Source: Furcasterigmium furcatum (Eukaryota > Ascomycota > Sordariomycetes > Glomerellales > Plectosphaerellaceae). Taken from it: a stretch of 64,000 bases of DNA. Below the pieces are notes generated by a model, which did no database searches, was not told the origin of the DNA, and was given only the letters and a program-made list of their open reading frames with translations. Location: positions 1,738,961-1,802,960 of the forward strand of contig BCIA01000006.1 of NCBI GenBank assembly GCA_001599815.1, read 5' to 3'. The position numbers were made by a program, and so were the translations under genes. Positions 32,197 through 44,988 of this stretch are shown in pieces (within the stretch, counting starts at the first letter, position 1; the number at the start of each line of letters is the position of its first letter).

Positions 32197-35100
32197 CGGA
32201 TGTACTCGCGGAGGATCCTGGTTCGCGTCACATGGTTTCATTTGAATATGTACGTAGCTGGGATTCTGATTGAGGCTGAGCCTCTTCTTGCTCGGCATGA
32301 ATTGTGTGTGTGCGCCAACGGAGCATGCCATGAAGCTCCCCAGCCCTCGCCGTCACGACGACCGAAAGACGGACGAGGTGCTCCCTGTGGTCGGCTAACA
32401 AGGACCCTTTCCTTCTGGCGAGTCAATCATGGCCTGGGGGTGTCTCGTCTCAACCGCCGCCGGTGACGTTGTGTGAGCCGAAACGTTGGTCCTCGAAGCG
32501 GCAGAGGTTCGTCGTGGCTCCAGGGTCCCTGGACATGACCCCTGATTTTCTCCCACCGCTAGCCTTTCGAGGCCATGCGACCCTGCCGCAGGGCGTGGGC
32601 CAAGACCGCGTCCCAGGCACCGACTTTCTGGAGAGACTGGGATATGAAAGCGGTCCCGGTGAGACCACGCCAAATGACCCCATTCGGCGTCCTTGACCAT
32701 CCCCTCGTGTCCATTTTTGGCCATCTTGCCTGGGTGTCCTGGCGTACCTGCCATCCACGCCCAGTAGCTCGGATCAGGGACGACAGAGCAGGTGCATCTT
32801 TCGCCGGGACGACTGGAAAGTGTCCGGATTACATCTTACATACAGTACCTGTATGTACACTGCGTCAGAAAGGTGGTCCTCCTGCGTCAAAACGGTTCTT
32901 TTTCGCGGGGTTCGTTGCTTCTCCAAGCGAACCCGTTAGACTGGTATGGAGCAGGTCTTTAATAGCCACTGACCGAGCGCCAGCACATGTGTGTGTCAGT
33001 GTCAACGGCATCGAGAAGAGGCCCCGAGCCGTTGATATGTAATAGGGGGAAGTCGTGAAATCTTGACAGGGGCTGTGCCTCTGGTGCGTCTGAGCAGCCT
33101 AGTTAGGCATAGATTGCCGGTCCCATGTGAATGGAAACCGCTGACGTGCGGTAGCCCAATCCCATGTTTCATGGCTTCTCGCAGCAGCGTGTCAGTGGGT
33201 GAATGGGATAGGGCGCGGCACATCCTCAGGTGTCTGGGAAAGTCTGTGATTTGCTCCTCTGGGAAACTGCGGCCCTACCTGAGCCTCATCTGAAAGCTGG
33301 AGGGCAAGCCATGCATGTAATCCACCGCCGCTAACGAATAGAACCATGCCACATGCGGTATAGGCTGTTACTATTCTTGAACAGCTTTCTCTCCGGCTTT
33401 CGTTGGGCTGTGATCGCATGCCCATCACCTGACGGTGTTTGGTGCGCATCTGTCCCGGCTTCGACCGGCAGGTTACCAAAGGGACGGCCCTCGATCGCTG
33501 GTGGATTCGATGGTCGGTCCGCCGATTGACCTCTCCCTCCCCTCCCCCCCCTTCCACAGCGTAGTGCCTGAACTTTGCCATATGGATATGCCCATTCGGG
33601 CCGGAGAAGGCAACGTTCCATCGCTAAAATCGACACACGAAAAAAGAGTGCAGGAATCTGTAGCCAGCAGTTTGAATCCTTTGCGGCTGGGGATCCCGCC
33701 TGATGAGCACGGCCGCCTCTTGACCACAGAAGATTTGTCGTTGTAAAGACAGCTTAACGCTGCGTCTCCACGCTGTCGCCCTTGAAATGGGCGACAGGGA
33801 GCTGTGATTCGGGGGTAAGCGGGCCACCCGGATACCCATCCCTTGGACCCTTGATATTCAACATGGCTCGTGAACGGAGAAGCCACAAGTGAATCTCACA
33901 GGCATGTCCATATGTACTCACACATCGGGAGCTGAGACCCAGAGAAGCGGAGTTGAAATGGATCCAGCGGAGATGATAATTGCGTGCCTGTGAGGGCGCT
34001 GGGCCGAATCGTGGCCCTACCACAGATGCGAAGGGTAATCGGGGCACCGGTGTGGCTGTGAGGACGTCGGCGAACCCGAATGAAGCTATCCCATTATGTA
34101 GTAGACCCATGATCGACGAGAGGGCCGTTATTTGCCGCAATGCAACAAGGCGTCGTTGACTCGACTCGTGTGTATCCACACGCAGGAAGATTTGCCGTGA
34201 CGGCGAAATATGCTGCGGAGGAGAGGCACAATTGAGGGGACGGCCACGTGCTCCTCCGTTCCTGGAGCACAGCGATGAAATTTTTGAGTGCAAAAAAAGC
34301 GTGAGATGCTACAAGTAGATTGTCCGGGCGGCACCTCAAAGGTTGGGAATTCATACTGGATCAGTCACTTGCATGGGTCCTCAAAGCCCTGACTCTCTCC
34401 CACTCTGCGACAGATGCCCTCTGGCAGGTGTGAGGTGACGAGCAGCTCCTCGACACGGCATGTTTCGAGTAGATACGTCGGCCGAGAGATCGGGCTAGCG
34501 GAGAGCGAAGGGCAGGCTGGTCAAGGACCAGGCTTGTTCCTGGGATGCTTGCGGGGCAACTCACTCACCCGGTGGGAATGTCCGAGTCGTCGTCGTCGTC
34601 TCTGTGACGGACGGTGCCCGCGGAACACCGTGCGCTATTGGGAACCATAAGTCCTTACTAAGTCATGGTCGTGGGTCTTTGGGGCAAAGCGGGCATTGAA
34701 CCGAAGGCTCGGTACAAGTCCATGGCAAGTCATGACTAATAAATAAGGTGGCAGAAACTGAGAAGAAATCAAAGGAAGTATCAGGGTCTCCGGCATCATG
34801 CCATTGAGTTAGACCCTGGGGGTGGAGTGGAGGGTGTCTTTCGGGGCGGGCTCATATAATGCAACTGTAGTATAGCCTCGCAGAACAAGTTGCTAGATCA
34901 GTGAGCAAAGGGATGACGTCGTGTGGTGATCTGCCCAGACGGGATGGTCAGCCGGGGCAACGCCGAGAAAAGACGTGGCGAGCGAGCAGACCGGAGCGAA
35001 GATGACGATCATTTGATGGCGCTGGAGGGAGGAGAGGCGGATTGACGGATCTGAGAACGGGCCATGGAGGGAAAAAAGCGGCTTACAGGCAGGCAATTGA

Positions 35101-38100
35101 GGTCGGTGTCCCCCCCGACTTCCAGAAGACTTGCCTCCCCTGCTCCTTCTCTTCTCTGCAGCTGCTGTCGTTCCGTGGAGCTCCTGCCGAACCACCTCTA
35201 AATATAGCCTCAACTTAGTGAATGCGATCCAATCATGGTAGGTGCTGCTCGGAACCGAGACTTAGCCGAGACCAGGGTCTCCCCTGCCATGTGGTTGCCA
35301 AGCTCTAGGCTGCCGTTTTTTTCGGCAAACCCACCCAGACCGACCCGACTGGGGCACTTCGGCGGCCGGCTGTCATTCCCTTTTCCAATCCCGCTTTCGG
35401 TCGTCGCCCAACCGATCTACCGTCCCGGAGATACCTCGAGGATTCACGGCTCGATCGAAACTACGCCCTGGATAGTCAATGCATGCGCTCGCAGCACATA
35501 AGTGCAGTGGAGGCATGTAGGGCCGAGTCAGTCAGTGCCCCGCAGGTGGACTGGCGCACGCACGATCGGACAACAACTCCCACCGCCTCCAGTGTCCCTC
35601 ACCGACCGCGCCAGCATGGTCCTCTTTCGATCATGCTGCATCGCGAGCCCAGATCACTGTGGCCAATCATCTGACCAAACTGCCTCGGCTCAAGAAGCAC
35701 AATGCAGACGGCTTGCATAGCGTCGCAGCTGCACCCTGCACATCAGCGCCGCTGACCGGAGGACGAGCATCAGAACACAACACCTTACACTGCATCTAAT
35801 AGATTGGTGCTTTTCGGGTCGCCTCCTCTCTCTGCGCTTGGTCTGTCGCCGGGTTGCTAGCTCAGGGCCCTCCTTCTCACTACTCGATGCTCAAGGTCGT
35901 GGCACGTACGACGACTCCAATGTTCGCCCGGACTATTGGCTTCCACCCATACTGCATCATCAGGATGAGGCGCCCATCCCGACCTGCTCAACGTGACACA
36001 GGCTGACCGACTATCCTTCCGCTTGGGATGCCCTCCCTGTACTAGTATCGATCGTTCGTCGCTTTCGTGGCTCGTGGCCGATCCCATGGCCGCTCAAGGT
36101 TCCCCGGCTCCTTTCTGTACATTCGGAGTACCTGCCTCTTGACGCTTGGGTTCACGCAGCAGCGAGACCTCTCCCTCCCGCCAGTGAGAGGCAGGGGGGC
36201 GTTGTGACTGCGACGGCCATTCCTGCCGGAAGAGGAAGGACTTTGGACCGCAGTGCCCCGAGGGAACGTCCGCTCGTCCACGCACGGCACCAGCCAGCTC
36301 GCTCACCTGCAAGCCTCGGGTCCCTCAGGCCGATCTCAGGACGGCTGCTTGCACTGTTGATTTCGATTCTTTTGCGCAGTTGCACCGCGTGGCCGAGGTT
36401 ACTCAGACCAGACAACGACCGTTGTTTGGTGAGAGGGAGTCGCCCTGGACCGAAATTTCCCTGATTCGGCCTGCTTCCAGGAGTCGTTCCTGCAGCCACA
36501 CAGCTGCCCTGTACCTTTATCCTCTTGTAAGCCGACGTATGCTCCGACTCTTGAATTTACATCTCGTTCTGTGAATTCCGTACTGAGAGGCTGGGCAGGT
36601 CAGATAGATATTTACCTACCATGGCTACCGATCCTTGAACGCCGTCTTGGCCTGGTCCATCTCGTATTCGAGGCCTTGGCGGGAGCATTCAGGGGTTGAC
36701 TGGGGCTGCGTCTACATACTATGTATGTGGCGGCCTCTGCGCTGTTTTCCAGCAGGTGATCAACCTCTGGCCTTTACTGGCGCCAACTGGATCGCTGCCG
36801 CGGGCCCTGTTGACGCCGATGTCATATCATGTCTGCGCCCAGGGGGTTCTCTAGGTCAGGGGGCGGTGAACACTGGACAGTCTACCCACAACGGGTGGTT
36901 TTTGGGAGCATATACATATGTAACCGCGTCACAGGACTGTGGCGCCATCGGGCCATGATGGCTCCCTGCAGTTTGTCACCAGGAGGCCAGACAGCGGCGC
37001 CATTGAGAGGCACACCATGCTCAGCAAGCAGGCAGTTCCAGGGTATACGTGGAACTTGACGACCATCAGCAGCACCCCTTGGCTTAGGCCGAGGTGACTC
37101 CTCAAGTTCGCTCCAGAGCTGGAGAATCGTTGTTCAATGGGCTCTCAGGCCTCTGGCTATTCTAACAGATGTCCCTGTCTAGCTCGAGGAGTGCCGTCCA
37201 TATGCCTCCTCAGCGCCGAGAATCGACCCCCAGGGGACTCAGAAGATGTTGCGAGTTCTTCTGCTCAACCGCTGGATGACTGTGTGGCACCGATGATTAG
37301 CTGGAGACTTCTGCATCCGTGCCTCTCCAATATAGCAACGGCAACAGTCATCTTTGCAGTGCTTCGCTTCCATTTCTAGAACTCCGGAACAGGTCAAGCC
37401 CTGGAGGGACGGATACTTCCGAACTTTCCAAAACCCTCGTCAAAGACGAAGTCCCGGGTAGGTACCGCTCCCCGCAGCCCTGAATTAAGACATCTGTCCT
37501 CGTGTCGTCGGCAGCCGTTTGCTGCCGAAGCTCGAAATAAGAAACAAGCAAAGGGCCTGCCAGCCCAGCAAGGCGCGTCGGCAATCCCGCTACCCCCCTT
37601 CCGGCGAAGAACACAACCGCTCACGCGAACGGTGCGCCGGCGGGCACGGGGACACACAATAAAAAGGGGGGAGAGGAGAGACAGACCTCGTGTCGCCCCA
37701 GGTGACGATGCTGCTATTTTCGGCCGACCTGCATTAGCCCTCCCGCTGAGGCTGAAGAGGTTTCCACGTACATCCCGGCGAGAAAAGGGGGAGAGAAAAG
37801 GCTTCCTCTCTGCTTTCGTCGTGGATCGAGCATGATTTCCTTTTCGGGGGGAGGTCTTGTCGCCCGTTGTTTTTGGGCCGTTGCTCCGCGGGGCGAGTTC
37901 GAGATGGGGGACGAGGATGGGTGGTGGGCAGATGGTGGCAAGCCGCCCGCCGTCGCCGAAAGCGGCCAGGCGACTTGACCACTGCTGCTATACTGCGGCG
38001 GTGTTCAAGTTGCGCGTGAGATTAAAGGCCATTAATAAGTCATCACTCGATTATTCCCGCCTCCGTTCATCATACCATGCCCCCCTGACATCGAGCGCGG

Positions 38101-39213
38101 TCCATATTCATATGCGTTTTGACGAAGCGGAATTCCGCTCCGGGATGCCTCATCATTGGTGTACCGGCAAATAGTGCTGCCGCGCGGATGAGGCTGAACC
38201 TGGCGAGTGCTGAGGGTTGACGAGTGGCATCTTGCGCGAGTCGTTCCTTGTTTCAGCCATATCCCTATGTCGTTGACTGATGCAGTACATCTGTGCCGCA
38301 TGGCTGGTCCGATTCAGCCTGAATTTCAGGGGTACTTACATAAATAATTGTCTGCTTGGGTGGGATGGAGGGGTCATTGCCTACTATTTCTGGCGGAGAT
38401 GAGCACGACAGTGAAGCCCATGAAAGTCTAGAGATGGACTGACTCGTCGGTGTCTGTCTGCTGACAGACATACGTTGCAAATGGTGACCAACTACGGGGA
38501 CGTTGGGGACAGGTGTCAGCACGACTGCCGTCTTGGATTCTCTTTTATCCCAGAGAAGAACGGGGCTCTGCTCTGCTGGGTGATGAAGGACTATGTGCCG
38601 TTGGCACGCCAGACATTTCTCCAGGTTGAGGTGGACGAGGCACCCTCGATCATCCATGTCACGACATGGAAAGGCATAAGACTGGGTGCATCTCAATGAT
38701 CCTCTCGGACCCTCTCGGCCTCCTACTCTCCTTCACAGGAGAATAACCCCTAAATCGCGGGGGAGAGCCAACCATCACATGCTTCACCAGTATGAAAGCC
38801 TCTTCAACGGTCGCCAACTTTCGCTTCGATTTGCGTCTATCATACCCACGGGTTGCTGTCTCCCATGGCACACTTCATCCCCAAAGCCCGACCCCTTCCA
38901 TACTTGCTCCATGGAAAACCCTCTCGAGATGGTCCCGAGACCTGCCCCTTGCGCTCTCGAAGTCGCCCCTTACGCCTCGAAGCAACTTCCGATGAGTCCC
39001 ATCGCGAAATTACTACAACCCATGCTTCCCTCCCGTTCTCGTCGCCTTGTTTGTGAAAATAGAAGAAGAAAATGCTATCTAGTTGTGCCCGTGATTTCGC
39101 CCACGGTGCCCTCCACCCGACATCAAGTCATTCATTCGCCTGCGTGTCTTCGTCATATCTGTGAGCATTACCACCTGCTGGTTTCATACCATCGACTGAA
39201 GATACTCGCAACT

Positions 39214-42161
39214 CTATAGCGAGTAGCTCCTCCTCAAAGCCTGCTGATCTTGCGGCTGCATCTGTCCGACGAAGTCATTGAATGTGGGAATCATTTGGCG
39301 ATAAACATTCAGGATCTATGTGGCAAACGTCAGCATGCTAATCTGAAGCCGAAAGAACATGTGGACTGACCTTCTGGAAGACATCATGCAGATCTTGCTT
39401 GATCGGATTCTGCAGGTTGATATCCTGGTATCTCGCAATGGCGACAAAGAACTGCGGCAGTGCCTTTTCCATCGCCTGAGGGTTCTGGGCGACGATCAGA
39501 GTAAACCCTTTGAAAGCTGTTGCCTTTTCCTCCGAGACCTCGACCGTCTCCATGCAGGTGAGGAAGTCCTCGGCGAAGTTGGGCAGCATCGGCGCCAACT
39601 GCTCGTGGTTGTGCAGACCCAGGCGGCCAATAGCAATAGCAGCGTTCTCGCTAACCGAGTGCGACACGCGGGGATTGGTAATGATATCAACAACGCGGTG
39701 CAGGAGCTCTTGGACGAATGGCGTGATGGCCTTGGTGCTGTGCATGGCGATCTCGCCAGAAGACCAACAAGCGTTGTTCACAACGCTGAAGCCAGCATCA
39801 ATCTCCTCGTCGAGAATGTTGTCCAGGTCGAGTTGCTTGAGCACAATGGGGAAGATGCCGGGCAGGTTCGGCTCCAGCTGAGGGAAGACATATCGCGCGC
39901 AGTCGCCGAGGAGCGCATATCCCGATTGCCGGACATCGTCCTGAGGGTCCTCCAGACAGAAGCTGAGAAGCTCGAAGAACTTGCCCTCGGCGCTCCTCAC
40001 GAGCTCCTGTGCTTCCGGCCCGTCGAGAGCCTGGATGATGGCACTGAGGAGGTCCAGGCTCGTGACAAGGAAGTCCTTGTCCGGTGACTCCATTGCCTGG
40101 TTGGTCGTGGCTTGCAGGCTCTGCTCGAGGTTGATATGAATGATGTTGACACAGCGCACAAAGATGGGCTGCGCGTAGGGAATAAATGCCTGTTGGAGCG
40201 CAACGGCGACGTAAGACAGACACTCCAGAAGAGGGAACAGCTCACGCGACTGGTCCGTAACCTTCTGGTACCTGTCGATGAGGGCAGGCATAAAGATGTC
40301 GACGATCTCTGGACGGGCCATACCGGGCCCGATCTGCTCGGCCAGCGTCTGGAGACAGTCGTACAGAATGTACATGTTCCTGTCCTTGTAGCTGGCGAAG
40401 CAGCGGACAAACTGTTGGAGAATAGGCGCGACGTAAGGCTCCAGAGCTTTGCCAGACTGGTCCTCGAGATTGGCGAATGCCGATGCTGCAGCCTCTTGGA
40501 CCTTCTTGTTCTTGTCGAGCATCTTTCGGAGGATACCATCCATCACGGGCTCGAAGAAGGTCGCCCTTTGCTGAGGATCCTCGAGCTTGGCCGCCCAGGA
40601 GGAGTATCGGCCGAGGGTCCAGCAGGTGATTTGTCGAACGATGGGCTCATTGTCCTCGAGAAGGGTCAGCAGGTAAGGCACGAGCTCCGGCAAGTGCGGC
40701 GTAACAGCTCTGATGGCGCCCTCAGCAACGGCGCCCAGAGAGAGAACAGCGGCCTCGCGGTAGGGCCAGTCGTCATGCTTCAGGTTGTTCGTCAGGTACG
40801 GCAAAATGGCCGTGAAGACGGAGTCCTCGAAATCTCTGCTGAAGACATCAAGCGCGGCGGCAGAGCACTTTCGTACCGTCCACCTCTCATCAGGATTCTC
40901 GTCTCCGGCCTCGTCGAGATCGTCGATCTCACCCTCTTCCAGGTCGTCGCCCATGTTTGCCAGCTTGTCGTACCCATTGCCGTTCTGTGCCTGGTCTGCA
41001 GATCCCTCCCCGGTGCCTGCTTTCCTGGCCTGCTTTCCCTTGGCGAACGTGGGCTTGATGTCTTCTTCACGGTCTTCTTCATCTTCGTCGTCAGAAGCAC
41101 CGCCCAGCAGCGCAATATCCTCTCCACTGTATACCATGCACTCCAGTAGAACGGGGACGATCTTGTCGAGGTAAGGCGCAAGAGACTTCCACAGATCTTC
41201 GTGCTCGCCTGCTGCCAGCCAGAACTCTGCTGCTTCGCAGGCCAGCTCCTCGTCGTCGCTCTTCTGCTGGGAGATGATGTAGTCGACGAGGCCGGCGATA
41301 TGGGGCTTGAGCTTGTCGGGGCGTGCCTCGACGAGTTGAACAAAGGCGTGGCAGACCTGTCGGCGGACATCATCATGTTGGTCGCTGGCCAGCGTGAAGA
41401 GGTGTGACAGAAGATTGTCGATGTTATTGAGCATCGCCTGGGACTTTCGGGGGATGAAGACGTTGATCGCGGTCAGAGCAGCCGCGCGGACCTTGGGGTG
41501 CGGGTTCTTGGTGGCCTCGATGAACTTGGGCATCAGGAAGTTCAGAGGCCGCTGACCATTGACCTCACGGTCCAGGACCTTCACATTGTCCTCGCAAATC
41601 TTGGCCATGGCGGACATGGCGCCCTCCTGAGCCTCGGGGGATACCTGGCCACTCTCGTTGGACAGGAGACTGAGCAGTTGCGGCAGGAACTCGGGCCAAG
41701 CCAGCATGCCTCCCTTCTTGATTATCTCTGTCGCAATATTGCCAGCGTAGCTCCTGATCTGCGACTTCTTGTCCTGGATTCCCAAGGGGATCGCCATTTT
41801 GATGAAGGCCATGCTCTGTTCGGGAATCTGCTTGAAGTCGGTGCGGACATTGTTCTTCAGCATGACTGCGGCCGCAGATCGCACGAGGGCATAGTCGTCC
41901 TGGCTGCATTGAACGCCGGAGGGGGGTTCGGAGCTTGAGAAGAGGTATGCCAGGTAGTTGTTGATGTCAGGCGAGGCCTTGGCTTGCGAGAGCATCTGGG
42001 GAGTGTCAGCGGCCGCCGGGGCACGTAGAGGAGCAGACTCCGTGAGCGGGGTGACGCACAATTTCGGCCTGTTCTCTGGCGGTCTTGTCGAATCCGCTCA
42101 GAGAGTCTCTGAGACACAGCGCGAGCTGGCTCAGGGACTCGGGAGATGGCTGCCAATCCAT
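39214..42161 (-). CDS. KAP104: Karyopherin beta-2 / transportin (Kap104)
   Basis: Three exons (42161-42060, 41995-39371, 39315-39214) with introns of 64 and 55 nt, all phase 0, encode 942 residues. The start gives MDWQPSPESLSQLALCLRDS, the usual N-terminus of fungal transportins, and the middle exon shows HEAT repeats throughout (for example RPLNFLMPKFIEATKNPHPK, RKCSAAALDVFSRDFED, FPLLECLSYVAVALQQAF). An acidic segment around residues 330-400 (DDLEEGEIDDLDEAGDE) is the HEAT-8 loop that releases cargo when RanGTP binds. The last 33-residue exon (ILNVYRQMIPTFNDFVGQM) completes the C-terminus. Kap104 imports RNA-binding proteins with PY-type nuclear localisation signals. Length and order match the family, and I see no truncation. 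Confidence 0.95.
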
Positions 42162-44092
42162 GGCGCCGGCGCAGGGACTGAAGTGGTCTTGGGTTGGGGA
42201 TGGCGGGGCTTCAGAGGATATGGACGTGCGCGGATATGGGAGGACGCAGCGACTTGAGCGTCAGGCTGGTTTCGTATGATTTGAGGGCAATCCCGCGAAT
42301 GTACTAATATGAGGGACGCTGGAGGGGCGGGATGTAGAGGTCGGGTGAACTGCCTGGCGGGTCGGCGTTGAAGAAATCAGAGGGACTTGGGGAGTGCCCC
42401 TCTCTGGCTCGGTGCAGAAGAGTGGTGGTGCGCAAAGCCGGACCTGGATCTTTAGGCCCGCCCACGGCGCGGAGGGGCAAAAAGCTTTGAGCCCACTCAC
42501 CTCCTTCAGGCTCAGCCAGTGGAGTTCGGGGTGATTCGATAAGATAAGAAACCCCGTGTTGAATTGAACCCCGGATTGAGTGGACTCACATTAGCCGACA
42601 AACAGAACAATGGGCCGCATCTCATTCTTCAGCTTGATTGGATCTGAAAGATACTTTTCGATGAAACGAAGCTTCGTTTGCAAGAGAAGGTACAGTCCTG
42701 AAAGTATTGCTGAGACTGCCTAAAATTTCAAGCAGGTTGCTTCCCGATTTCTGGACCCAGGTTCGGTGGGGCACATTCCCATACAGCGAACCCAGGCTCT
42801 GATACTACTTAACCCTGTTAGATGCATTCAATGTCCTCACAGGCAGTTCTCCTCCCTTCCACTGCCCCCTGCCCTCACCCTGCAACCTGGAACACGCCGC
42901 ACACAAACTGGACGTTCAAGATGGCACTGGAGAAGCCCTGTAAATCCTCGGCTTACAGCCCCCCTGGTGAGGTGAGGTGGTCTTCGCTGCCCGCCTCTCC
43001 ACTGACATCGGCAAACCCCGCCGCCACCCCTTGTCATAGTGGTAATTCTGGCTGCAACTACCCGCTTACCGCTCCTCAATTCCGTCACACGAAGGCTGTC
43101 TTGAGTGATCACTCTGAATCAGGCATCTCCTCTCTCTACCTAGTGTGGTACCTGCAGTCAGGCGCTGTCAATGGCGTCCGATCTTCTGTTGCCCCCCTGA
43201 AGCCTGACGGCTTCTGACCGCCAGATCCTGCCCCCTGCCCGTAATGATGTGATTTACTTAGGCTTCAGGCAGACTCTCGACTCCCTCAGCCGTCGTTCGG
43301 GCCCTCTGGGCTGCTTGCTACGACAGCTTCTTGAGGGAATGCTTTGCCGTGTCGTATTCGACCCGAATCATGATAGCACGCCATGCAGATGCCCGAAATG
43401 AACCTCTCGGCCCCTGATGACTGGGTTTGATTGCACTTTCAGGATTGTGGCCTGCTTGTGAAAGAGAAGGAGGGGAATGCTGGATCATTTCGTAGCTAGT
43501 AAATTACCGGACACTACGGGGACAGGCTGGGCTGAGGAGACATGGAGTGTCTGGAGCTGGTCGGCATTCCATGCGTCCACTTGTGTGTACTGTCTCTACT
43601 TGCAACCCGAGTCGGTAACTCCCATGATTCAAGCTTGATATCATGCGATGCTCAAACTGGCGTCGTGTAACACGTCTCCTAGCACTGGCGACCAACCCCC
43701 GAAATATCTGGCCCGAGTACAGCTCGCGCCGAGCCTCCCCATGCATTGTTGGCCATATCATCCCGCCGGAAAAGGGACGCATCTGGCATGGATGAACCCC
43801 GTCACCGCCCGACACGGAAGTCAGTGTCCTGCCGTGTCACGCCACTTCCTCTTGCCAGCTCCCTTCCGCTCCAAGTCATGGCCCCGTGGCTTATAGTTCG
43901 GCCACAAAATCGGCCAGATGTAACAAAACCGCCCCTCTCACGATCCGACAGCCCCAGGCTGTAAAGTAATCACATACTAGTAGCACGTCGCACCGCCCCA
44001 GCGGCGGCACCTGTCAACCATGCGTGACGCGCGTGTGCCCAGAAATCCTGGCGGGAACGGCATCAACAGCTCGTGGCGGTCGTTCCGAGCCC
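42162..44092. other. 1.9-kb intergenic region
   Basis: It lies between the KAP104 start and the end of the proteasome chaperone gene. No frame shows family similarity, and nothing else of note was seen. Confidence 0.5.
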
Positions 44093-44606
44093 TCAGGGTT
44101 CCTGGACGCCGTTGACCGTTGCCGCCCCGACGGGCCGAAGGACGTTCTTGAGCCGCTCGCCTACAATGGTGGCGATCCGTTGGAAAATGTCCATTTCCTC
44201 CTCGACCGTGCCGCCCTCGGGGCAGTTGACGAACGAGCAAGAGTTACCGACGTAGATGGGCATGTTGGCCTTGCGGGAGAGGAGCTTGGCCATGCGTGTG
44301 GTGAACTCGACGGTCGGCTCATGGGAGAAGAGGGTGGTTGAGATGGGTTGTGTGGGGTTGAAGCGCTGTGTTTGTCAGGCCTCGGTGACCTTCTTCTCGC
44401 ATGGCTTGGGAAGGTCGACTTACATCAGGGAGAGCATACACAAAGGAACCGAGCGGCGCCGGTGTAGAGGGCTCGTCTTGATTTGCCGTCGTGAGGTATA
44501 GCGTCACGGCCTTGGTTTTGACGGTGAGGTGGATGAAGACCTTGGTGTCGATGGAGCGGGGGAGCGGCAGGGAGACCTGCAAGGGCTCGTTTTCCAATAC
44601 TTCCAT
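44093..44606 (-). CDS. Proteasome assembly chaperone 4 family (PAC4-like)
   Basis: Two exons (44606-44424 and 44365-44093) with a 58-nt phase-0 intron give 151 residues. TKVFIHLTVKTKAVTLYLTT near residue 30, FSHEPTVEFTTRMAKLLSRK after the intron and ANMPIYVGNSCSF match the fold of the small PAC3/PAC4-type proteasome chaperones (PSMG4, Poc4-like), which pair with PAC3 to assemble the 20S alpha ring. The family call rests on this pattern and on length; a PAC3 identity is less likely. The frame is open upstream to 44738, but the ATG at 44606 starts exactly where a compact fold would, so I use it. The upstream neighbour, a tRNA methyltransferase, is on the same strand 382 bp away. Confidence 0.75.
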
Positions 44607-44988
44607 CTTGATACAATTCGACTCGGAGGTGAAAGGACTCGTGTTCCTCCGGGGTGCCTGATGAGAGCTGGTGCTTGATGTGTTGTAGGTGAGAAGTCGA
44701 CAACGTGCAAACTGGCTAAGTTTTGATGAGAAATGCACTGTAGGCGTGACCCGTCTCTCTGGGCACCTGCAATCAAGCTACCAGGTAGTACGTATGAGGA
44801 GCAGATTGGTAACGCAGAATCATGAGAGCCCTCGAAATGGATTGATATGCCTCTAATGCCCGCTCTAGTTCCTCTAATTTCGTACAATTCGATTTACATG
44901 GGTGGTACAGCGGCATACAACAAATGCCATAATACAGAGTGCCAGCTGCTGTCGTTCCTCGGTCACCTTAACAGAGCGGCGACATCAC
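44607..44988. other. Short intergenic region
   Basis: 382 bp between two minus-strand genes. It should hold the 3' end of the methyltransferase transcript and the promoter of the chaperone gene. No motif stands out. Confidence 0.5.

Larger units (their letters stand above)
29483..39213. other. 9.7-kb gene-free region upstream of the transcription factor
   Basis: I could not support any coding gene on either strand. Open frames reach 139-179 codons (31562-31981, 33754-34293 and 38686-39219) but lack motifs, overlap frames on the other strand and are Arg/Ser/Pro/Cys-rich. The part next to the gene (29483-30470) is dense in simple repeats. No tRNA-like A/B boxes, terminal repeats or transposase motifs were seen. 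It may hold a long leader, distal regulatory DNA, non-coding RNA or decayed sequence. Confidence 0.5.

Noticed and set aside
33754..34293. 179-codon minus-strand frame in the 9.7-kb region
   Set aside because: No domain and no codon bias; comparable frames occur on the opposite strand.
38686..39219. 177-codon plus-strand frame next to KAP104
   Set aside because: Lies in the probable 3' flank of KAP104 and shows no motif.
40112..41149. 345-codon plus-strand frame inside KAP104
   Set aside because: Shadow of the HEAT-repeat coding sequence; no motif of its own.
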